Counted from the first letter of the stretch, positions 35,701-46,127 are shown. The stretch: DNA of 56,014 bases from Methylobacterium sp. (GCF_019750675.1 NZ_JAIEOF010000164.1:1-56014); one strand, 5' to 3'. Translations and numbers: made by a program. The notes: generated by a model from the sequence alone, not told the origin.

Positions 35701-36029
35701 TCAAGGCCTGGCAGCCGGCCTCCTCGCTGCACCCGACGATTCCCGCGCACTCGCCGCTGACCATCGACATCCTGGACGCCTGGAGCGGCCGGTCCCTGGG
35801 CGGCTGCCGCTACCATGTCAGCCATCCGGGCGGGCGCAACTACGAGACCTTCCCGGTCAACACCTACGAGGCGGAGGGGCGCCGCCTCGCCCGCTTCCAG
35901 CCGCACGGCCACACCGCCGGCCCGGTCGCGATGCCCGTGGAAGAACTCAACCGGGAGTTCCCGATGACCCTCGACCTGCGTACGCCGGTGCCCCCGGGCT
36001 ACACGCCCCCGGGCGCGACCGCGCCATGA
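32730..36029 (+). CDS. Transglutaminase-like / DUF2126 fusion protein (1099 aa)
   Basis: Large cytosolic protein (COG1305 + COG4196). An N-terminal beta domain ([28 protein letters not shown]) and a transglutaminase core follow, with the Cys in [21 protein letters not shown], His in [13 protein letters not shown] and Asp in WIGLDATSG (about residues 175-250). The DUF2126 region starts near 325 with [16 protein letters not shown] and includes [20 protein letters not shown] and [29 protein letters not shown], suggestive of a glutamine-synthetase-like or COOH-NH2 ligase fold. The start is the GTG at 32730 with GGGAG upstream. Its stop overlaps the next gene (ATGA). Product unknown. Confidence 0.9.
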   Translation: MSIKAALHHVTHYTYDRPISLGPQVIRLRPAPHTRTAVPAYSLKVLPENHFINWQQDPNGNWLARLVFPEKTSELKIEVDLIADMSVINPFDFFVEDYAQTRGFAYAEDLTAELKPYLVLDDALCPEVDAFLERLPTETNTVLFLVALNAQVAGEITYGVRMEPGVQSAAETLTLKSGSCRDSAWLMVQILRRLGMAARFVSGYLIQLIPDTTAVDGPAGTSTDFTDLHAWAEVYLPGAGWIGLDATSGLLCGEGHIPLAATPHYASAAPIAGLAEPAEVTFGFEMSVTRVAEAPRITKPFSEEVWAAMDALGDRIDTDLAEQDVRLTMGGEPTFVSIDDFESAEWNAAAVGPTKRGLADKLIRRLRTRFAPGGMLHYGQGKWYPGESLPRWAFALYWRRDGVPVWKDADLIAAEDGPRDATIHRAKDLMDGVARRLGLGAYVFPAFEDPVYWTEKRDELPVNVTTAEPHFPNPEANARMARVFERGLGEAAGYALPLASLPTGKDGDAERAWISEPWEFRRGHAFLTPGDSPVGYRLPLSSLPYVPPEHYPYYQPQDTLEERPALPEGHPGTRTVNGSGVTGVAVRTAFAVEPRNGILHVFMPPLQRVDEYLELLGHLEAAAAELKQPLHIEGYEPPFDPRLNVIKVTPDPGVIEVNVHPAPSWREAVRITTDLYEDARQTRLGAQKFMTDGRHTGTGGGNHVVLGGATPDDSPFLRRPDLLKSLVLYWQRHPAMSYLFSGLYIGPTSQAPRMDEARHDGLYELEIAMAQVPKPDAPNIPRWLVDRIFRNILVDVTGNTHRSEICIDKLYSPDGPTGRLGLLEFRSFEMPPDPRMSLAQQLLLRAIVAWLWREPQEGGCVRWGTGLHDRFMLPHFLWADFLGVLEDLRGAGYDFDPAAFVAQREFRFPVFGTVEQGGVKLELRQALEPWHVLGEEGAIGGTVRYVDSSVERLQVKVEGYVPGRHIIACNGRRLPMTGTGTSGEAVAGLRFKAWQPASSLHPTIPAHSPLTIDILDAWSGRSLGGCRYHVSHPGGRNYETFPVNTYEAEGRRLARFQPHGHTAGPVAMPVEELNREFPMTLDLRTPVPPGYTPPGATAP

Positions 36030-38545
36030 CCGAGGCGGCCGCAGGGGAGGTTCAGGGTCGGGCCGAGCGCCTCGCGCGCTGGACCTCCGCCTACCGGCCG
36101 CAGGCAGGGGTGCCGGACGAGTTCATGGATGCGGACGGCCGGCCTAAGGGTGCGTGGCCGCGCTTCCTCGACCGCCTCGGCGCCCTCGACGAACTGGAGA
36201 TCGGAGCCCGCTTCGTCTCGGCGGTCCGGCGCATCCGCGACACCGGCATCTCCTACCGGATCTACGGCGACAAGCGCGAGCATGCCTGGCCGCTGGGCTC
36301 CCTGCCGCTGGTCATCGAGCAGGACGACTGGGAGGCCTTGAGCGCCGGCATCGTCGAGCGGGCCGGGGTGATGGAATCGATCCTCGCCGACATCTACGGC
36401 GACGGGCGCCTCGTGGCGCAGGGGCTGCTGCCGGCCGCCGCCGTGGCGGGCAGCCCCGAATTCATGCGCCCCCTCGTCGGGGTGACGCCGCCCGGCGGAC
36501 GCTTCCTCAAGCTCTACGCCGCCGACGTCACCCGCGGTCCCGACGGGCGCTGGCGGGTGCTGGCCGACCGCACCCAATCCCCCTCCGGGCCCGGCTACGC
36601 CCTGGAGAACCGCCTCGTCCTCACCCGCGCCTTCCCGGACCTGCACGCCGACCTGCAGGTGGAACGCCTTGCGGCCTTCTTCCAGGCTTTTCGCGACGGC
36701 CTCGCCGTGGGGGCCGAGCGCAGCGACCCGCGCATCTGCCTGCTCACCTCCGGGGTGTTCAGCTCGACCTACGTGGAGCAAGCCGCGCTCGCCCGCTACC
36801 TCGGCCTGCTCCTGGTGGAGGGCGACGACCTCGTGATGCAGGACGGCGCCCTGCACATCCGCACGGTGTCGGGCCTCAAGCGGGCGGACGTGCTTTGGCG
36901 GCGCATCGATTCCGACTACATCGACCCCCTCGAACTCAACCCGGCCTCGCGCCTCGGCGTGCCCGGCCTCGTGGAGGCCCTGCGCAACGGCAGCCTCGTC
37001 GTCGGCAACATGCCGGGCTCCGGCATCCTCGAATCCGGGGCGCTCGCCGCCTATCTGCCGAACATCGCCCGGCACCTCCTCGGGCGGGACCTCCGGCTCG
37101 ACGGCCCAAAGACCTGGTGGTGCGGCGATCCGGACGGCCTGGCGGAAGTCCGCGACAACCTCGGTGCCCTGAGCCTGCGCCCGGTAGCGACCCCGCCGAA
37201 GGGCGCCGTCCGCGACGCGATCCTGGCGCCCCACGCCCTCGATGCCGAGCGGGACCACCTCCTCGCCGCCCTGCGCGACCGGCCCTTCGACTACGTCGCC
37301 CAGGAAACCATGCCGTTGGCCACCATGCCGGCCTGGGACCGCACGGGCGGCGCCTTGCGGCTGGTGCCGCGCCCCTTCGTGCTGCGGGTCTTCGCGGCGG
37401 CCACGCCGGAGGGCTGGCGCGTGATGCCGGGCGGGTTCTGCCGCATCTCGGAGCGGCCCGACGTCGAACCCCTGGAGATGCGGGCCGGCATCAAGTCGGC
37501 CGATGTCTGGATCCTGTCGCGCGATCCCGTCGAGGCGGTCTCGCTGATCCAGCCCGGCTCGACCCGGGTCCGGCGGATCGCCGGGCACCTGCCGTCGCGG
37601 GCCGCCGACAACCTATTCTGGTTCGGGCGCTACGTGGAGCGGGCGGAGGCGGTGATCCGCCTCGTCATCGCGCATCTCGGCAGCGTCGGCTCGGCCGTGA
37701 TCGCCGACATGGCGGGCGACGCCAAGGCGCCGACGGCTCTGCGCATCCGCGCGCTCCTCGACGAATGGGGGGCCATCGAGGCGCCAGACCTGCCGACCGC
37801 CACCCTGGCGCAGCAGGCTCTGAGCGGGCGCGACGCCTACGGCTCGGCCCTGCGCCACAGCCTGTCGGCCCGGGCCAACGCCGCCACCCTGCGCGAGCGC
37901 CTCTCGGGCGAGGCGTGGCGGGCGCTGGCCGACCTCCGGGATCTTCTCGAGATCGACGCGACCCAGGCCCTGCCCGAGGCCCAGCTGCTCGGCCTCGCCG
38001 AGCGGGCCCTCAGCCACATCGCGGCCCTCTCCGGCCTCGCGCAGGAGAACATGAACCGCACCGCCGGCTGGCACTTCGTCGATCTCGGGCGGCGCATCGA
38101 GCGGGCGATCAACACCCTCAGCTTCGCCACGCGCTTTGCCCGCGACGCGGCCACGGCGGAGGATCTCGGCGTGATGCTGTCGCTCTGCGACGCCCACGTC
38201 TCGTTCGGCGCGCGCTATCTCCAGGGCGTCGCCCTCGATCCCGTGCGCGACATGGTGCTGCTCGATCCGTTCAACCCGCGCTCGGTGGCCTTCCAGGTGG
38301 AGGCGATCGCCCGGCATCTCGGCCAGTTGCCGGTGCTGCGGGCCGACGGCCTGCCCGAACCGCACCAGCGTCTCGCCTCCCGGCTCGCGGCGGAGTTCGC
38401 CACCGGCGAGGCGGCGGAATTCGACGGCGCCGCCCTGACCCGCCTGGAGAACGAGGTGGAACGCCTCGCCGACGCCATCGCGACCCGCTACTTTCCCAAC
38501 GGACCGCACGCCCTGCGCCCGGAAAAGCTCGTGGGACTCGCGTGA
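36026..38545 (+). CDS. Circularly permuted ATP-grasp fused to alpha-E domain (839 aa)
   Basis: N-terminal residues 1-505 are a circularly permuted ATP-grasp ligase (COG2308): [84 protein letters not shown] and [10 protein letters not shown]. From about 522 an alpha-E helical domain (COG2307) begins [20 protein letters not shown] and continues with [31 protein letters not shown]-grasp ligases join an acid to an amine via acylphosphate, so this is the likely peptide- or amide-bond former. In many genomes these are two separate genes; here they are one. ATGA overlap with the upstream gene and GTGA with the downstream gene. Confidence 0.9.
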   Translation: MTEAAAGEVQGRAERLARWTSAYRPQAGVPDEFMDADGRPKGAWPRFLDRLGALDELEIGARFVSAVRRIRDTGISYRIYGDKREHAWPLGSLPLVIEQDDWEALSAGIVERAGVMESILADIYGDGRLVAQGLLPAAAVAGSPEFMRPLVGVTPPGGRFLKLYAADVTRGPDGRWRVLADRTQSPSGPGYALENRLVLTRAFPDLHADLQVERLAAFFQAFRDGLAVGAERSDPRICLLTSGVFSSTYVEQAALARYLGLLLVEGDDLVMQDGALHIRTVSGLKRADVLWRRIDSDYIDPLELNPASRLGVPGLVEALRNGSLVVGNMPGSGILESGALAAYLPNIARHLLGRDLRLDGPKTWWCGDPDGLAEVRDNLGALSLRPVATPPKGAVRDAILAPHALDAERDHLLAALRDRPFDYVAQETMPLATMPAWDRTGGALRLVPRPFVLRVFAAATPEGWRVMPGGFCRISERPDVEPLEMRAGIKSADVWILSRDPVEAVSLIQPGSTRVRRIAGHLPSRAADNLFWFGRYVERAEAVIRLVIAHLGSVGSAVIADMAGDAKAPTALRIRALLDEWGAIEAPDLPTATLAQQALSGRDAYGSALRHSLSARANAATLRERLSGEAWRALADLRDLLEIDATQALPEAQLLGLAERALSHIAALSGLAQENMNRTAGWHFVDLGRRIERAINTLSFATRFARDAATAEDLGVMLSLCDAHVSFGARYLQGVALDPVRDMVLLDPFNPRSVAFQVEAIARHLGQLPVLRADGLPEPHQRLASRLAAEFATGEAAEFDGAALTRLENEVERLADAIATRYFPNGPHALRPEKLVGLA

Positions 38546-39459
38546 TCTACACGCTGCGCCACCTCACCACCTACCGCTACACGCGGCCCGTGCGCTTCGC
38601 GCGCTGCGCCCTGCGCCTGCGACCGCGCGACGGCGAGGGCCAGACGGTGCTGGAGAGCGCCCTGACCATCAGCCCGGACCCGAGCCTGCGGGTGGTCCGG
38701 CGCGACTATTTCGGCCTTGACGTGGTCTCGGTGACGATCGACGCGCCCCATACCGAGTTGCGGGTGGAGGCCCTCTCGCGTGTCCGCGTCGAGCGCGATC
38801 CGCTGCCCGCGCCGGAATCCGGCCCGGCCTGGGAGACGGTGCGCGACCGCGCGGTGACGGGGCAGGGGCTCGACCCCGAACGGCCCGTGCATTTCCAGTT
38901 CCCCAGCGTGCGCGTGCCCCTGGTGCCTGCGGTGACGGACTACGCCCGGGCGAGCTTCCCCCCCGGCCGCAGCGCCTATGGCGGAGCCGTCGACCTGATG
39001 CGCCGCATCCGGGCCGATTTCACCTTCGATTCGAAGGCCACCACCGTCCACACGCCGCTGGCGGAGGCCTTCGCCCTGCGGGCCGGGGTCTGCCAGGACT
39101 TCACCCACATCATGATCGCGGGCCTGCGCGGCCTCGGCCTGCCGGCGGCCTACGTGAGCGGCTACCTGCGCACCATCCCTCCGGCGGGTCGGCCGCGCCT
39201 GCGCGGCGCCGATGCCAGCCACGCCTGGGTCTCGGTCTGGTGCGGGGAGGGCTGGATCGGCCTCGACCCCACCAACGGCATCGGCATGTGCGACGACCAC
39301 ATCGTCGTGGCGCGGGGGCGCGACTACACCGACGTCTCGCCCATCGACGGCATCGTCTCGGCCTCCGGTCCGCAGAAGCTCAAGGTCGAGGTCGACGTGG
39401 TACCGGACGGCGAGCCCATGCCCGAGCACACGGAGACCGCGCTCGCCGCGTCCGCCTGA
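38542..39459 (+). CDS. Transglutaminase-like cysteine peptidase (305 aa)
   Basis: COG1305-type protein with an N-terminal beta domain ([28 protein letters not shown]) and a papain-like transglutaminase core. Catalytic Cys in LRAGVCQDFTHIMIAGLRGLGLPAAYVSGYL (about residue 190), His in ADASHAWVSVWCGEGW and Asp in GLDPTNGIGMCDDH. GTG start overlapping the ATP-grasp stop. Probably cleaves or ligates peptide bonds to the product of the operon; bacterial members of this type are usually peptidases. It is the last gene before a long palindrome. Confidence 0.9.
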   Translation: MIYTLRHLTTYRYTRPVRFARCALRLRPRDGEGQTVLESALTISPDPSLRVVRRDYFGLDVVSVTIDAPHTELRVEALSRVRVERDPLPAPESGPAWETVRDRAVTGQGLDPERPVHFQFPSVRVPLVPAVTDYARASFPPGRSAYGGAVDLMRRIRADFTFDSKATTVHTPLAEAFALRAGVCQDFTHIMIAGLRGLGLPAAYVSGYLRTIPPAGRPRLRGADASHAWVSVWCGEGWIGLDPTNGIGMCDDHIVVARGRDYTDVSPIDGIVSASGPQKLKVEVDVVPDGEPMPEHTETALAASA

Positions 39460-39486
39460 AGAGGCTCCGCGCCTCATACGTTTATC

Positions 39487-39661
39487 GGGCTGATCCATTC
39501 GCATTCTGGCGCGGGTCCCCTCTCCTTCGGGAGAGGGACAGGGTGAGGTGTGTGATCTTTCCGGAGATGGACCACACCTCACCCCAGCCCTCTCCTTTCA
39601 GGAGAGGGGGCGCGTCGCGCGCCGTCAGACCGAAGCATTCAAGCAAAAATTGGATCAGCCC
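39487..39661. repeat. Long palindromic intergenic repeat, copy 2
   Basis: About 175 bp with perfect 11-base ends GGGCTGATCCA/TGGATCAGCCC. Inner hairpins CCCCTCTCC-ttc-GGGAGAGGG (near 39517) and CCCTCTCC-ttt-caGGAGAGGG (near 39589), joined by GGGTGAGGTGTG ... CACACCTCACCCC. The right arm includes the mntR stop codon. Between convergent genes; same family as 12246 and 51999. Confidence 0.85.
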
Positions 39662-40107
39662 ATCCGCTCGGTGAAGAGCCGGAACGCCTCCAGGGTCTCG
39701 GCGCTGACATGGTGCTCGATGCCCTCGGCGTCGCGGCGCGCGATCTCGGGCCTGACGCCGAGGGCGCACAGGAACTGCTCGACGATGCGGTGGCGCTCGC
39801 GGCTCTGCACGGCCAGGGCCTGGCCCGCCTCGGTGAGGAACACGCCCCGGTAGGGCCGCTGCTGCACGAGGCCGTCCTCGGCCAGGCGCTTGAGCATCTT
39901 GGCGACGGTGGGCTGGGCGACGCCGAGCCGGGCCGCGATGTCGACCTGGCGGGCCTCGCCGCCGTCGCCGATCAGGTCGGCGATCAGCTCCACGTAATCT
40001 TCCACGAGTTCGAGGCGGCGCGCCTCGCGGGCCTGCCGGAAGCTTTCCACGTGGACGTCGGGGTCGACGAGGGCCGTATCGGGCGCGGAGGAGGTCGAAT
40101 CCTGCAT
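39655..40107 (-). CDS. mntR: Manganese-responsive transcriptional regulator MntR (150 aa)
   Basis: DtxR/MntR-type repressor of manganese uptake. A winged-helix DNA-binding domain ([50 protein letters not shown]) is followed by the metal-binding and dimerisation region with [13 protein letters not shown] and [17 protein letters not shown], the latter carrying the usual Glu/His metal ligands. There is no SH3-like C-terminal domain, as in MntR rather than DtxR. The ATG at 40107 was chosen; the track's longer frame is unsupported. No mntH transporter is adjacent. Confidence 0.9.
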   Translation of the reverse strand: MQDSTSSAPDTALVDPDVHVESFRQAREARRLELVEDYVELIADLIGDGGEARQVDIAARLGVAQPTVAKMLKRLAEDGLVQQRPYRGVFLTEAGQALAVQSRERHRIVEQFLCALGVRPEIARRDAEGIEHHVSAETLEAFRLFTERMG

Positions 40108-40210
40108 CTGGCCGGCGAACTCCCCCCGTTCGGCGCGCCGAACGGCGCCCGAGCCGGGTTGTAGCCAAGCGCGGCCCCGGATGGGAGCCCCCCGGGGCCC
40201 GAAAGCCGGA

Positions 40211-41098
40211 TCAGCCCCGGAGTTGGGCCACGAAATCCCGCGTGAAGCGGGGCAGGGCGTCGAGGTCGCGCACGCAGATGGTGAGGTCGCGCAGGGCCCA
40301 GGCATCCTCCAGGGGCACGATCGCCAGCGGCATGGTGCGGGCCGCCCGCGCCGCCGTGGTCTCGGGCACGATGCCGAGGCCGACGTCGCAGGCCACCAGC
40401 CGGCAGATCGCGTCGAAGCTGCGCAGCTGCACCCGCAGCCGCATGGGCGGGCGCCCCGTGCGCGCGGCCTTGTCGGCGAGGAAGCGGGTCAGGGCGCTGG
40501 TCCGGTCGAGGCCGACCAGCGGGTGCTCGATCACCTCCGCGAAGGCTACGCAGGTCCGCCCCGCCAGGGGGTGCCCGGTCGCCGCCACCATGACGAAGCG
40601 GTCCTGCCGGAACGGATAGGTCTCCAGCGCGCCGGTATCGACGGTGCCGGCCACGATGCCGAGATCGGCCGAGCCCTCCGCCACCAGCCCCACGATCTCG
40701 TCCGAGGTCCGCTCCTCGATGTCGACACTGACGCCGGTCTGACGCGCCAGGAAGGCGCTCAGGACCTCGGGCAGGAATTCGGTGAGCGCGTTGGTGTTCG
40801 AGACGAGGCGGATCTGCCCCACCGTGCCGCCCGAGAACGCGGCCAGATCCTCCTGCATGCGGTCGATGCGCTCGAGGAGCCCGCGCGCATGGGCGAGGAG
40901 CGAGCGCCCCGCCGGCGTCGGCACCACGCCCTGGCGCCCGCGCGTGAGGAGTGCCGCCCCGAGGGTCTCCTCCATGGCGCGGATGCGCACGGAGGCGGCG
41001 GCCAGCGCGAGGTTGGCGCGCCCCGCGCCGTGGGTGATCGAGCCCGCCTCCACCACGTGCCGGAACAGCGAGAGGTCGACGAGGTCGAAGCGCATCAT
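40211..41098 (-). CDS. LysR family transcriptional regulator (295 aa)
   Basis: An N-terminal helix-turn-helix, [50 protein letters not shown], is a LysR DNA-binding domain; the effector-binding domain covers about 90-295 ([37 protein letters not shown]). Divergent to ftsB, 78 bases apart, and beside no obvious metabolic target, so its regulon and ligand are unknown. The start could also be Met2 at 41095. Divergent LysR targets are usually the neighbouring gene, but ftsB is an unlikely target. Confidence 0.9.
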   Translation of the reverse strand: MMRFDLVDLSLFRHVVEAGSITHGAGRANLALAAASVRIRAMEETLGAALLTRGRQGVVPTPAGRSLLAHARGLLERIDRMQEDLAAFSGGTVGQIRLVSNTNALTEFLPEVLSAFLARQTGVSVDIEERTSDEIVGLVAEGSADLGIVAGTVDTGALETYPFRQDRFVMVAATGHPLAGRTCVAFAEVIEHPLVGLDRTSALTRFLADKAARTGRPPMRLRVQLRSFDAICRLVACDVGLGIVPETTAARAARTMPLAIVPLEDAWALRDLTICVRDLDALPRFTRDFVAQLRG

Positions 41099-41176
41099 CG
41101 ACGTGGGCCCTTCTGCATGGCGGTGTCTCCCCGCGGCGTCAGCACTTTCTTAACCCTGTGCGCGCATCCTGCCGGC

Positions 41177-41488
41177 ATGGTGGTTCGTCGTCGCGTCCGT
41201 GCTGTCCTGATGCCCCTCGGCCTCTACGCCGTGTCGGGCCTCGTCGTGGGCTACTTCGTGCATCAGGCCGAGAGCGGCAACCGCGGCCTCGAGGCGAAGC
41301 GCGCCCTCAAGATCCAGGCGCGGGCGCTGAACCAGGAGCTCACGGCCGCCAAGGCCGACCGAGCGATCTGGGAGCACCGCGTCGCCCTCCTGCGCAGCGA
41401 GCAGATCGACCGCGACCTGCTGGAGGAGCGCGCCCGCGTCATGCTCGGCCGCGTCCACGCCAACGACGTCGTGATCATCGATCCGTAA
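41177..41488 (+). CDS. ftsB: Septum formation initiator FtsB-like protein (103 aa)
   Basis: Small bitopic cell-division protein of the FtsB/DivIC family that bridges FtsL and FtsQ. A short basic head, one membrane helix (residues 9-27, LMPLGLYAVSGLVVGYFVHQ) and a coiled coil (GLEAKRALKIQARALNQELTAAKADRAIWEHRV), ending with the conserved DRDLLEERARVMLGRV. The ATG at 41177 was preferred; the long track frame from 40181 is a shadow. It sits just before pdhA, as it does in many Rhizobiales. Confidence 0.92.
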   Translation: MVVRRRVRAVLMPLGLYAVSGLVVGYFVHQAESGNRGLEAKRALKIQARALNQELTAAKADRAIWEHRVALLRSEQIDRDLLEERARVMLGRVHANDVVIIDP

Positions 41489-41630
41489 GGCCGCCCAGAG
41501 GGCAAAACCCTTCGCCGACGCAGGGGCTTCGCAACTGACAACTTCCCCGTTCTGTCGGGCCGGCGGCCTCGCTTTCCCCGGAGGCGTGCCCTAGAACCCC
41601 GGGTGAACAGATGGTCCCGGGGAGTTGCCG

Positions 41631-42725
41631 ATGGATGCCGCGAAGGATGCAGGCCAAGCCGCCTCCGATACGAGCCGGGCGGGAGCCAAGCGCTCCGCGG
41701 GGGCGAAGTCCGGAGGTGCGGCCGAGACCCACGCGCCGGCCCCGAACGCGCCGCAGTTCACCCGTGAGGAAGATCTCCACGCCTATCACGAGATGCTGCT
41801 GATCCGGCGCTTCGAGGAGAAGGCCGGCCAGCTCTACGGCATGGGCCTGATCGGCGGTTTCTGCCACCTCTATATCGGCCAGGAAGCCGTCGTGATCGGC
41901 ATGCAGATGGCCTCCGTCGAGGGCGATCAGGTCATCACCGGCTACCGTGACCACGGCCACATGCTGGCCTGCGGCATGGACCCGAAGGGCGTGATGGCCG
42001 AATTGACCGGTCGGCGCGGCGGCTACAGTCGCGGCAAGGGGGGCTCGATGCACATGTTCAGCCGCGAGAAGCAGTTCTTCGGCGGTCACGGCATCGTCGG
42101 CGCCCAGGTCTCCCTCGGCACCGGGCTCGCCTTCGCCGACGCCTACCGGAAGAACGGCAACGTCAGCCTGACCTACATGGGCGACGGCGCCGCCAACCAG
42201 GGCCAGGTCTACGAGAGCTTCAACATGGCGCAGCTCTGGAAGCTGCCCGTGGTCTACGTGATCGAGAACAACCGCTACGCCATGGGCACGTCGGTCGCCC
42301 GTGCCTCGGCCCAGACCGACTTCTCCAAGCGCGGCATCTCGTTCGGCATCCCCGGCGAGCAGGTGGACGGCATGGATGTCCGCACCGTGCGTGAGGCCGC
42401 GACCCGGGCGATCGAGCACGCCCGGTCAGGCCAGGGCCCCTACATCCTCGAGATGCAGACCTACCGCTATCGCGGTCACTCGATGTCCGACCCGGCCAAG
42501 TACCGGACCAAGGACGAAGTCTCGAAGATGCGCGAGGAGCACGACCCCATCGAGATGGTGCGCAAGCGCCTGATCGAGATGCACGGCGTGCCCGAGGCCG
42601 ATCTCAAGGCCACCGACGCGAAGGTGCGCGAGACCGTGAACGAATCCGCCGAGTTCGCCACGCACGATCCCGAGCCGGATCCGGCCGAGCTGTGGACCGA
42701 CATCCTGCTGGAAGCCCGCGCCTGA
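41631..42725 (+). CDS. pdhA: Pyruvate dehydrogenase E1 component, alpha subunit (364 aa)
   Basis: Thiamine-diphosphate enzyme that decarboxylates pyruvate with PdhB. An Ala/Ser-rich N-terminal 40-residue extension is followed by the core: [49 protein letters not shown], the TPP motif [31 protein letters not shown] and the phospho-loop-like [14 protein letters not shown]. The ATG at 41631 has GGGGAG 6 bases upstream. First gene of the pdhA-pdhB-DUF5076-pdhC-(DUF559)-lpdA cluster. Confidence 0.96.
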   Translation: MDAAKDAGQAASDTSRAGAKRSAGAKSGGAAETHAPAPNAPQFTREEDLHAYHEMLLIRRFEEKAGQLYGMGLIGGFCHLYIGQEAVVIGMQMASVEGDQVITGYRDHGHMLACGMDPKGVMAELTGRRGGYSRGKGGSMHMFSREKQFFGGHGIVGAQVSLGTGLAFADAYRKNGNVSLTYMGDGAANQGQVYESFNMAQLWKLPVVYVIENNRYAMGTSVARASAQTDFSKRGISFGIPGEQVDGMDVRTVREAATRAIEHARSGQGPYILEMQTYRYRGHSMSDPAKYRTKDEVSKMREEHDPIEMVRKRLIEMHGVPEADLKATDAKVRETVNESAEFATHDPEPDPAELWTDILLEARA

Positions 42726-42825
42726 GCCCCATCACGCGCCGGAGGCCGGGCGCGCACGCCGCGCCAGCGGCTGCGCCCCTGCCTCCGACGGGCTGACCGC
42801 CTCATCCTCGATCGACGAGTATTTC

Positions 42826-44268
42826 ATGGCGACCGACATCCTGATGCCCGCCCTCTCTCCGACCATGGAGGAGGGCAAGCTCTCGAAGTGGCTGAAGAAA
42901 GCGGGTGATCCGGTCAAATCCGGGGACGTGCTGGCCGAGATCGAGACCGACAAGGCGACCATGGAGGTCGAGGCCATCGACGAGGGCGTGCTCGCCAAGA
43001 TCCTGGTCGAGGAAGGCACCGAGGGCGTGAAGGTCAACACGCCGATCGCCATCATCGCGGCCGAGGGCGAGGACGTCTCGGCGGCTTCCGCCGGCGGCGG
43101 CACCCCGAAGCCGGAGGCCTCCGCCCAACCCGCCCCGGCGCCCGACATGCAGGCCGAGGGCCAGGCGGAGAAGCCCGCCCCGAGCGCCAAGACCGGCGAA
43201 GACGCGCCGAAGGCCCCGGCGGCGCCCGCCACCATCACCAACAAGGCGCCCGCGCCGGTGATGGAGGAATTTCCGAAGGGCACCGAGATGGTCACCACGA
43301 CCGTCCGCGAGGCCCTGCGCGACGCGATGGCCGAGGAGATGCGCCGGAGCGACGACGTCTTCGTGATGGGCGAGGAGGTCGCCGAGTACCAGGGCGCCTA
43401 CAAGATCACGCAGGGGCTGCTGCAGGAATTCGGGGCGCGGCGGGTGGTCGACACCCCGATCACCGAGCACGGCTTCGCCGGCATCGGCGTCGGCGCGGCC
43501 TTCACGGGCCTGCGGCCCATCGTCGAGTTCATGACCTTCAACTTCGCCATGCAGGCGATCGACCACATCATCAACTCGGCGGCCAAGACCCTCTACATGT
43601 CCGGCGGCCAGCTCGGCTGCCCCATCGTGTTCCGCGGCCCCAACGGCGCGGCCGCCCGCGTCGGCGCGCAGCACAGCCACGACTACTCGGCCTGGTACTC
43701 CAACGTGCCCGGCCTCAAGGTCATCGCGCCCTACACCGCCTCGGACGCCAAGGGCCTGCTGAAGGCCGCGATCCGCGACCCGAACCCGGTCATCTTCCTC
43801 GAAAACGAGATCCTGTACGGCCAGAGCTTCCCGGTGCCGAAGCTCGACGACTTCGTGCTGCCCATCGGCAAGGCGCGCATCCACCGCACCGGCAAGGACG
43901 TGACCATCGTGTCGTTCTCGATCGGCATGACCTACGCCCTCAAGGCGGCGCAGGCGCTGGCCGAGGAGGGCATCGAGGCGGAGGTGATCGACCTGCGCAC
44001 CCTGCGCCCGATGGACACCGACACGGTGGTGGAATCGGTGAAGAAGACGGGCCGCTGCGTCACCGTCGAGGAGGGCTTTCCGCAATCGGGTATCGGCGCC
44101 GAGATCTCGGCCCGGCTGATGGTCGACGCCTTCGACTACCTCGACGCCCCCGTCCTGCGCGTCACCGGCAAGGATGTGCCGATGCCGTATGCGGCCAACC
44201 TCGAGAAGCTGGCGCTGCCCAACGTCGCAGAGGTCATCGAGGCGGTGAAGGCGGTCTGCTACCGCTGA
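42826..44268 (+). CDS. pdhB: Pyruvate dehydrogenase E1 beta subunit with N-terminal lipoyl domain (480 aa)
   Basis: Residues 1-80 are a lipoyl domain ([24 protein letters not shown], with the modified Lys in [15 protein letters not shown]), then an Ala/Pro/Glu linker to about 155, then the E1-beta core ([82 protein letters not shown]). The lipoyl-E1-beta fusion is typical of alphaproteobacteria and absent from most other bacteria. LipA further downstream makes its cofactor. Spacing to pdhA is 100 bases; only a weak ribosome site (GACGAG) is seen. Confidence 0.96.
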   Translation: MATDILMPALSPTMEEGKLSKWLKKAGDPVKSGDVLAEIETDKATMEVEAIDEGVLAKILVEEGTEGVKVNTPIAIIAAEGEDVSAASAGGGTPKPEASAQPAPAPDMQAEGQAEKPAPSAKTGEDAPKAPAAPATITNKAPAPVMEEFPKGTEMVTTTVREALRDAMAEEMRRSDDVFVMGEEVAEYQGAYKITQGLLQEFGARRVVDTPITEHGFAGIGVGAAFTGLRPIVEFMTFNFAMQAIDHIINSAAKTLYMSGGQLGCPIVFRGPNGAAARVGAQHSHDYSAWYSNVPGLKVIAPYTASDAKGLLKAAIRDPNPVIFLENEILYGQSFPVPKLDDFVLPIGKARIHRTGKDVTIVSFSIGMTYALKAAQALAEEGIEAEVIDLRTLRPMDTDTVVESVKKTGRCVTVEEGFPQSGIGAEISARLMVDAFDYLDAPVLRVTGKDVPMPYAANLEKLALPNVAEVIEAVKAVCYR

Positions 44269-44291
44269 GGCCCGCACGCGTTCACCTCCAA

Positions 44292-44312
44292 CTCTCCCCC
44301 TGCCGGGGAGAG
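44292..44312. repeat. Single GC-rich hairpin repeat upstream of DUF5076 gene
   Basis: CTCTCCCC-ctgcc-GGGGAGAG (8-base arms), 12 bases before the ATG at 44325. It is like one half of the palindrome at 46152 and probably a degenerate member of the same repeat class; it may also affect translation of the gene that follows. Confidence 0.6.
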
Positions 44313-44324
44313 ACCGGAGACGAG

Positions 44325-44609
44325 ATGATGACCCAGAAATTCGAAGAACTTTCCGCCCCGCCGGATGCCATCGAGAACGGTGGCATCGAGGTGCTTCGCG
44401 CCAGCGTCGTCGACGGCGCGGTGAGCATCGCCCTGCGCCGGTCCTTCGACGATCCAGCGACCTGGGGCCGTCTTCTGGCCGACCTCGCCCGCCAGGCGGC
44501 GCGGGTCTACGCGCTGGAGACGGAGATGGCCGAGGACGAAGCCTTCGCGCGCATCAGCGCCGGCTTCGAAGCCGAGAGCCTCGACCCCGACGCCCCGATT
44601 CTGAACTGA
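44325..44609 (+). CDS. DUF5076 domain protein (94 aa)
   Basis: Small acidic soluble protein. Visible features are EVLRASVVDGAVSIALRRSFDDPATWGRLLADLARQAARVYALETEMAEDEAFARISAGFEAE. Family function unknown, but its place between pdhB and pdhC is repeated in Rhizobiales, so a role in pyruvate dehydrogenase control or assembly is a reasonable idea. ATG at 44325 or Met2 at 44328. A small hairpin is in its leader. 45 bases to pdhC. Confidence 0.8.
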   Translation: MMTQKFEELSAPPDAIENGGIEVLRASVVDGAVSIALRRSFDDPATWGRLLADLARQAARVYALETEMAEDEAFARISAGFEAESLDPDAPILN

Positions 44610-44654
44610 CCGCCGCCCCCCGACCTAGCCCGCTGACGATCAGGATTTCACCCC

Positions 44655-46127
44655 ATGCCGATCAACGTCCTGATGCCCGCCCTGTCGCCCACGATGGAGA
44701 AGGGCAACCTCGCCAAGTGGCTCAAGAAGGAGGGGGATGCGGTGAAATCCGGCGACGTGCTCGCCGAGATCGAGACCGACAAGGCGACGATGGAGGTCGA
44801 GGCCATCGACGAGGGCGTGCTCGCCAAGATCCTGGTGGCCGAGGGCACGGCCGACGTGCCGGTGAACGACCTCATCGCGATCATCGCGGCGGACGGCGAG
44901 GACCCGGCCAGCATCCAGGCCCCGGGCGGCGCCGAAGCTCCCAAGGCCGAGGCTCCCAAGACCGAGGCTCCCAAGACCGAAGCCCCGAGGGCGGACGCCA
45001 GGGCCGAGGCTTCCGCCGAGAACGCGACCCCAGGCGGCGGGACGATGTCCTACGCCCGCGTCGACGCGGCGCCGGACGGCGCGAAGCCCGATCGCGGCAA
45101 GGGCGCGGAGACTGCCGGCGCCGCGTCGGCCCCCGGGGCCGAGGGTGGGCGCGTCTTCGCCTCGCCGCTGGCCCGCCGCATCGCCAAGCAGGAGGGCGTC
45201 GACCTGGCGGTGGTGACAGGCTCCGGCCCCCGTGGCCGGGTGATCGAGCGCGACGTGCGCGCGGCGCTCGCCGCCGGTACCGGCAAGGCCCCCCCGGCTG
45301 CCGCGCCGAAGCCCGCCGAAGCCGCGCAGCCCGCCGGAGCCCCGAAGGCCGCCCCGGTGCCGGCCGCTCCGCCCAAGGCCAGCGGGCTCACCACGGATCA
45401 GGTCCGGGGCTTCTACGCCAAGGGCACCTACGAGGAAGTGCCCCTCGACGGCATGCGCAAGACCATCGCCAAGCGCCTCACCGAGGCGATGCAGGTGGCC
45501 CCACACTTCTACCTGACGGTGGATTGCGAGCTCGATGCGCTGATGGCCCTGCGCGAGCAGCTGAACAAGAGCGCCGGTACGACCAAGGACGGCAAGCCGC
45601 TGTTCAAGCTCTCGGTGAACGATTTCGTCATCAAGGCGATGGGCCTCGCCCTGATGCGGGTGCCGGCGGCGAATGCCGTCTGGGCCGAGGACCGCATCTT
45701 GCGCTTCGACAACGCCGAGGTCGGCGTGGCGGTGGCCATCGACGGCGGCCTGTTCACGCCCGTCATCCGCCGGGCCGACCAGAAGACGGTCTCCACCATC
45801 TCCAACGAGATGAAGGACTTCGCGGCCCGCGCACGAGCCAAGAAGCTGAAGCCCGAGGAATACCAGGGCGGCGTCACCTCGGTGTCCAACCTCGGCATGT
45901 TCGGCATCAAGCACTTCACGGCGGTGATCAACCCGCCGCAATCCTCGATCCTCGCGGTGGGTGCGGGCGAGAAGCGCGTCGTGGTGCGGGACGGGGCCCC
46001 CGCCGTCGCGCAGGTCATGACCGCGACGCTGTCCTGCGACCACCGGGTGCTCGACGGGGCGCTCGGCGCCGAGCTGATCTCGGCGTTCAAGGCGCTGATC
46101 GAGAACCCGATGGGGATGCTGGTGTGA
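44655..46127 (+). CDS. pdhC: Dihydrolipoamide acetyltransferase (E2) of pyruvate dehydrogenase (490 aa)
   Basis: Core of the complex that transfers acetyl from the lipoyl group to CoA. A single lipoyl domain ([28 protein letters not shown] with [15 protein letters not shown]), a linker with APK-TEAPK repeats to about 150, a peripheral subunit-binding domain ([36 protein letters not shown]) and the catalytic domain from about 255 ([31 protein letters not shown] ... [18 protein letters not shown], with the active-site His and Asp). Length is normal. It follows DUF5076 by 45 bases. Confidence 0.96.
   Translation: MPINVLMPALSPTMEKGNLAKWLKKEGDAVKSGDVLAEIETDKATMEVEAIDEGVLAKILVAEGTADVPVNDLIAIIAADGEDPASIQAPGGAEAPKAEAPKTEAPKTEAPRADARAEASAENATPGGGTMSYARVDAAPDGAKPDRGKGAETAGAASAPGAEGGRVFASPLARRIAKQEGVDLAVVTGSGPRGRVIERDVRAALAAGTGKAPPAAAPKPAEAAQPAGAPKAAPVPAAPPKASGLTTDQVRGFYAKGTYEEVPLDGMRKTIAKRLTEAMQVAPHFYLTVDCELDALMALREQLNKSAGTTKDGKPLFKLSVNDFVIKAMGLALMRVPAANAVWAEDRILRFDNAEVGVAVAIDGGLFTPVIRRADQKTVSTISNEMKDFAARARAKKLKPEEYQGGVTSVSNLGMFGIKHFTAVINPPQSSILAVGAGEKRVVVRDGAPAVAQVMTATLSCDHRVLDGALGAELISAFKALIENPMGMLV

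Noticed and set aside
32468-36025. First 1186 codons of the 2025-residue plus ORF 32468-38545
   Set aside because: Out-of-frame reading of the transglutaminase-DUF2126 gene; only the part from 36026 on is the ATP-grasp/alpha-E protein.
40181-41176. N-terminal extension of the ftsB frame (435-residue ORF)
   Set aside because: Antisense to the LysR gene; FtsB family length is about 100 residues and starts at 41177.
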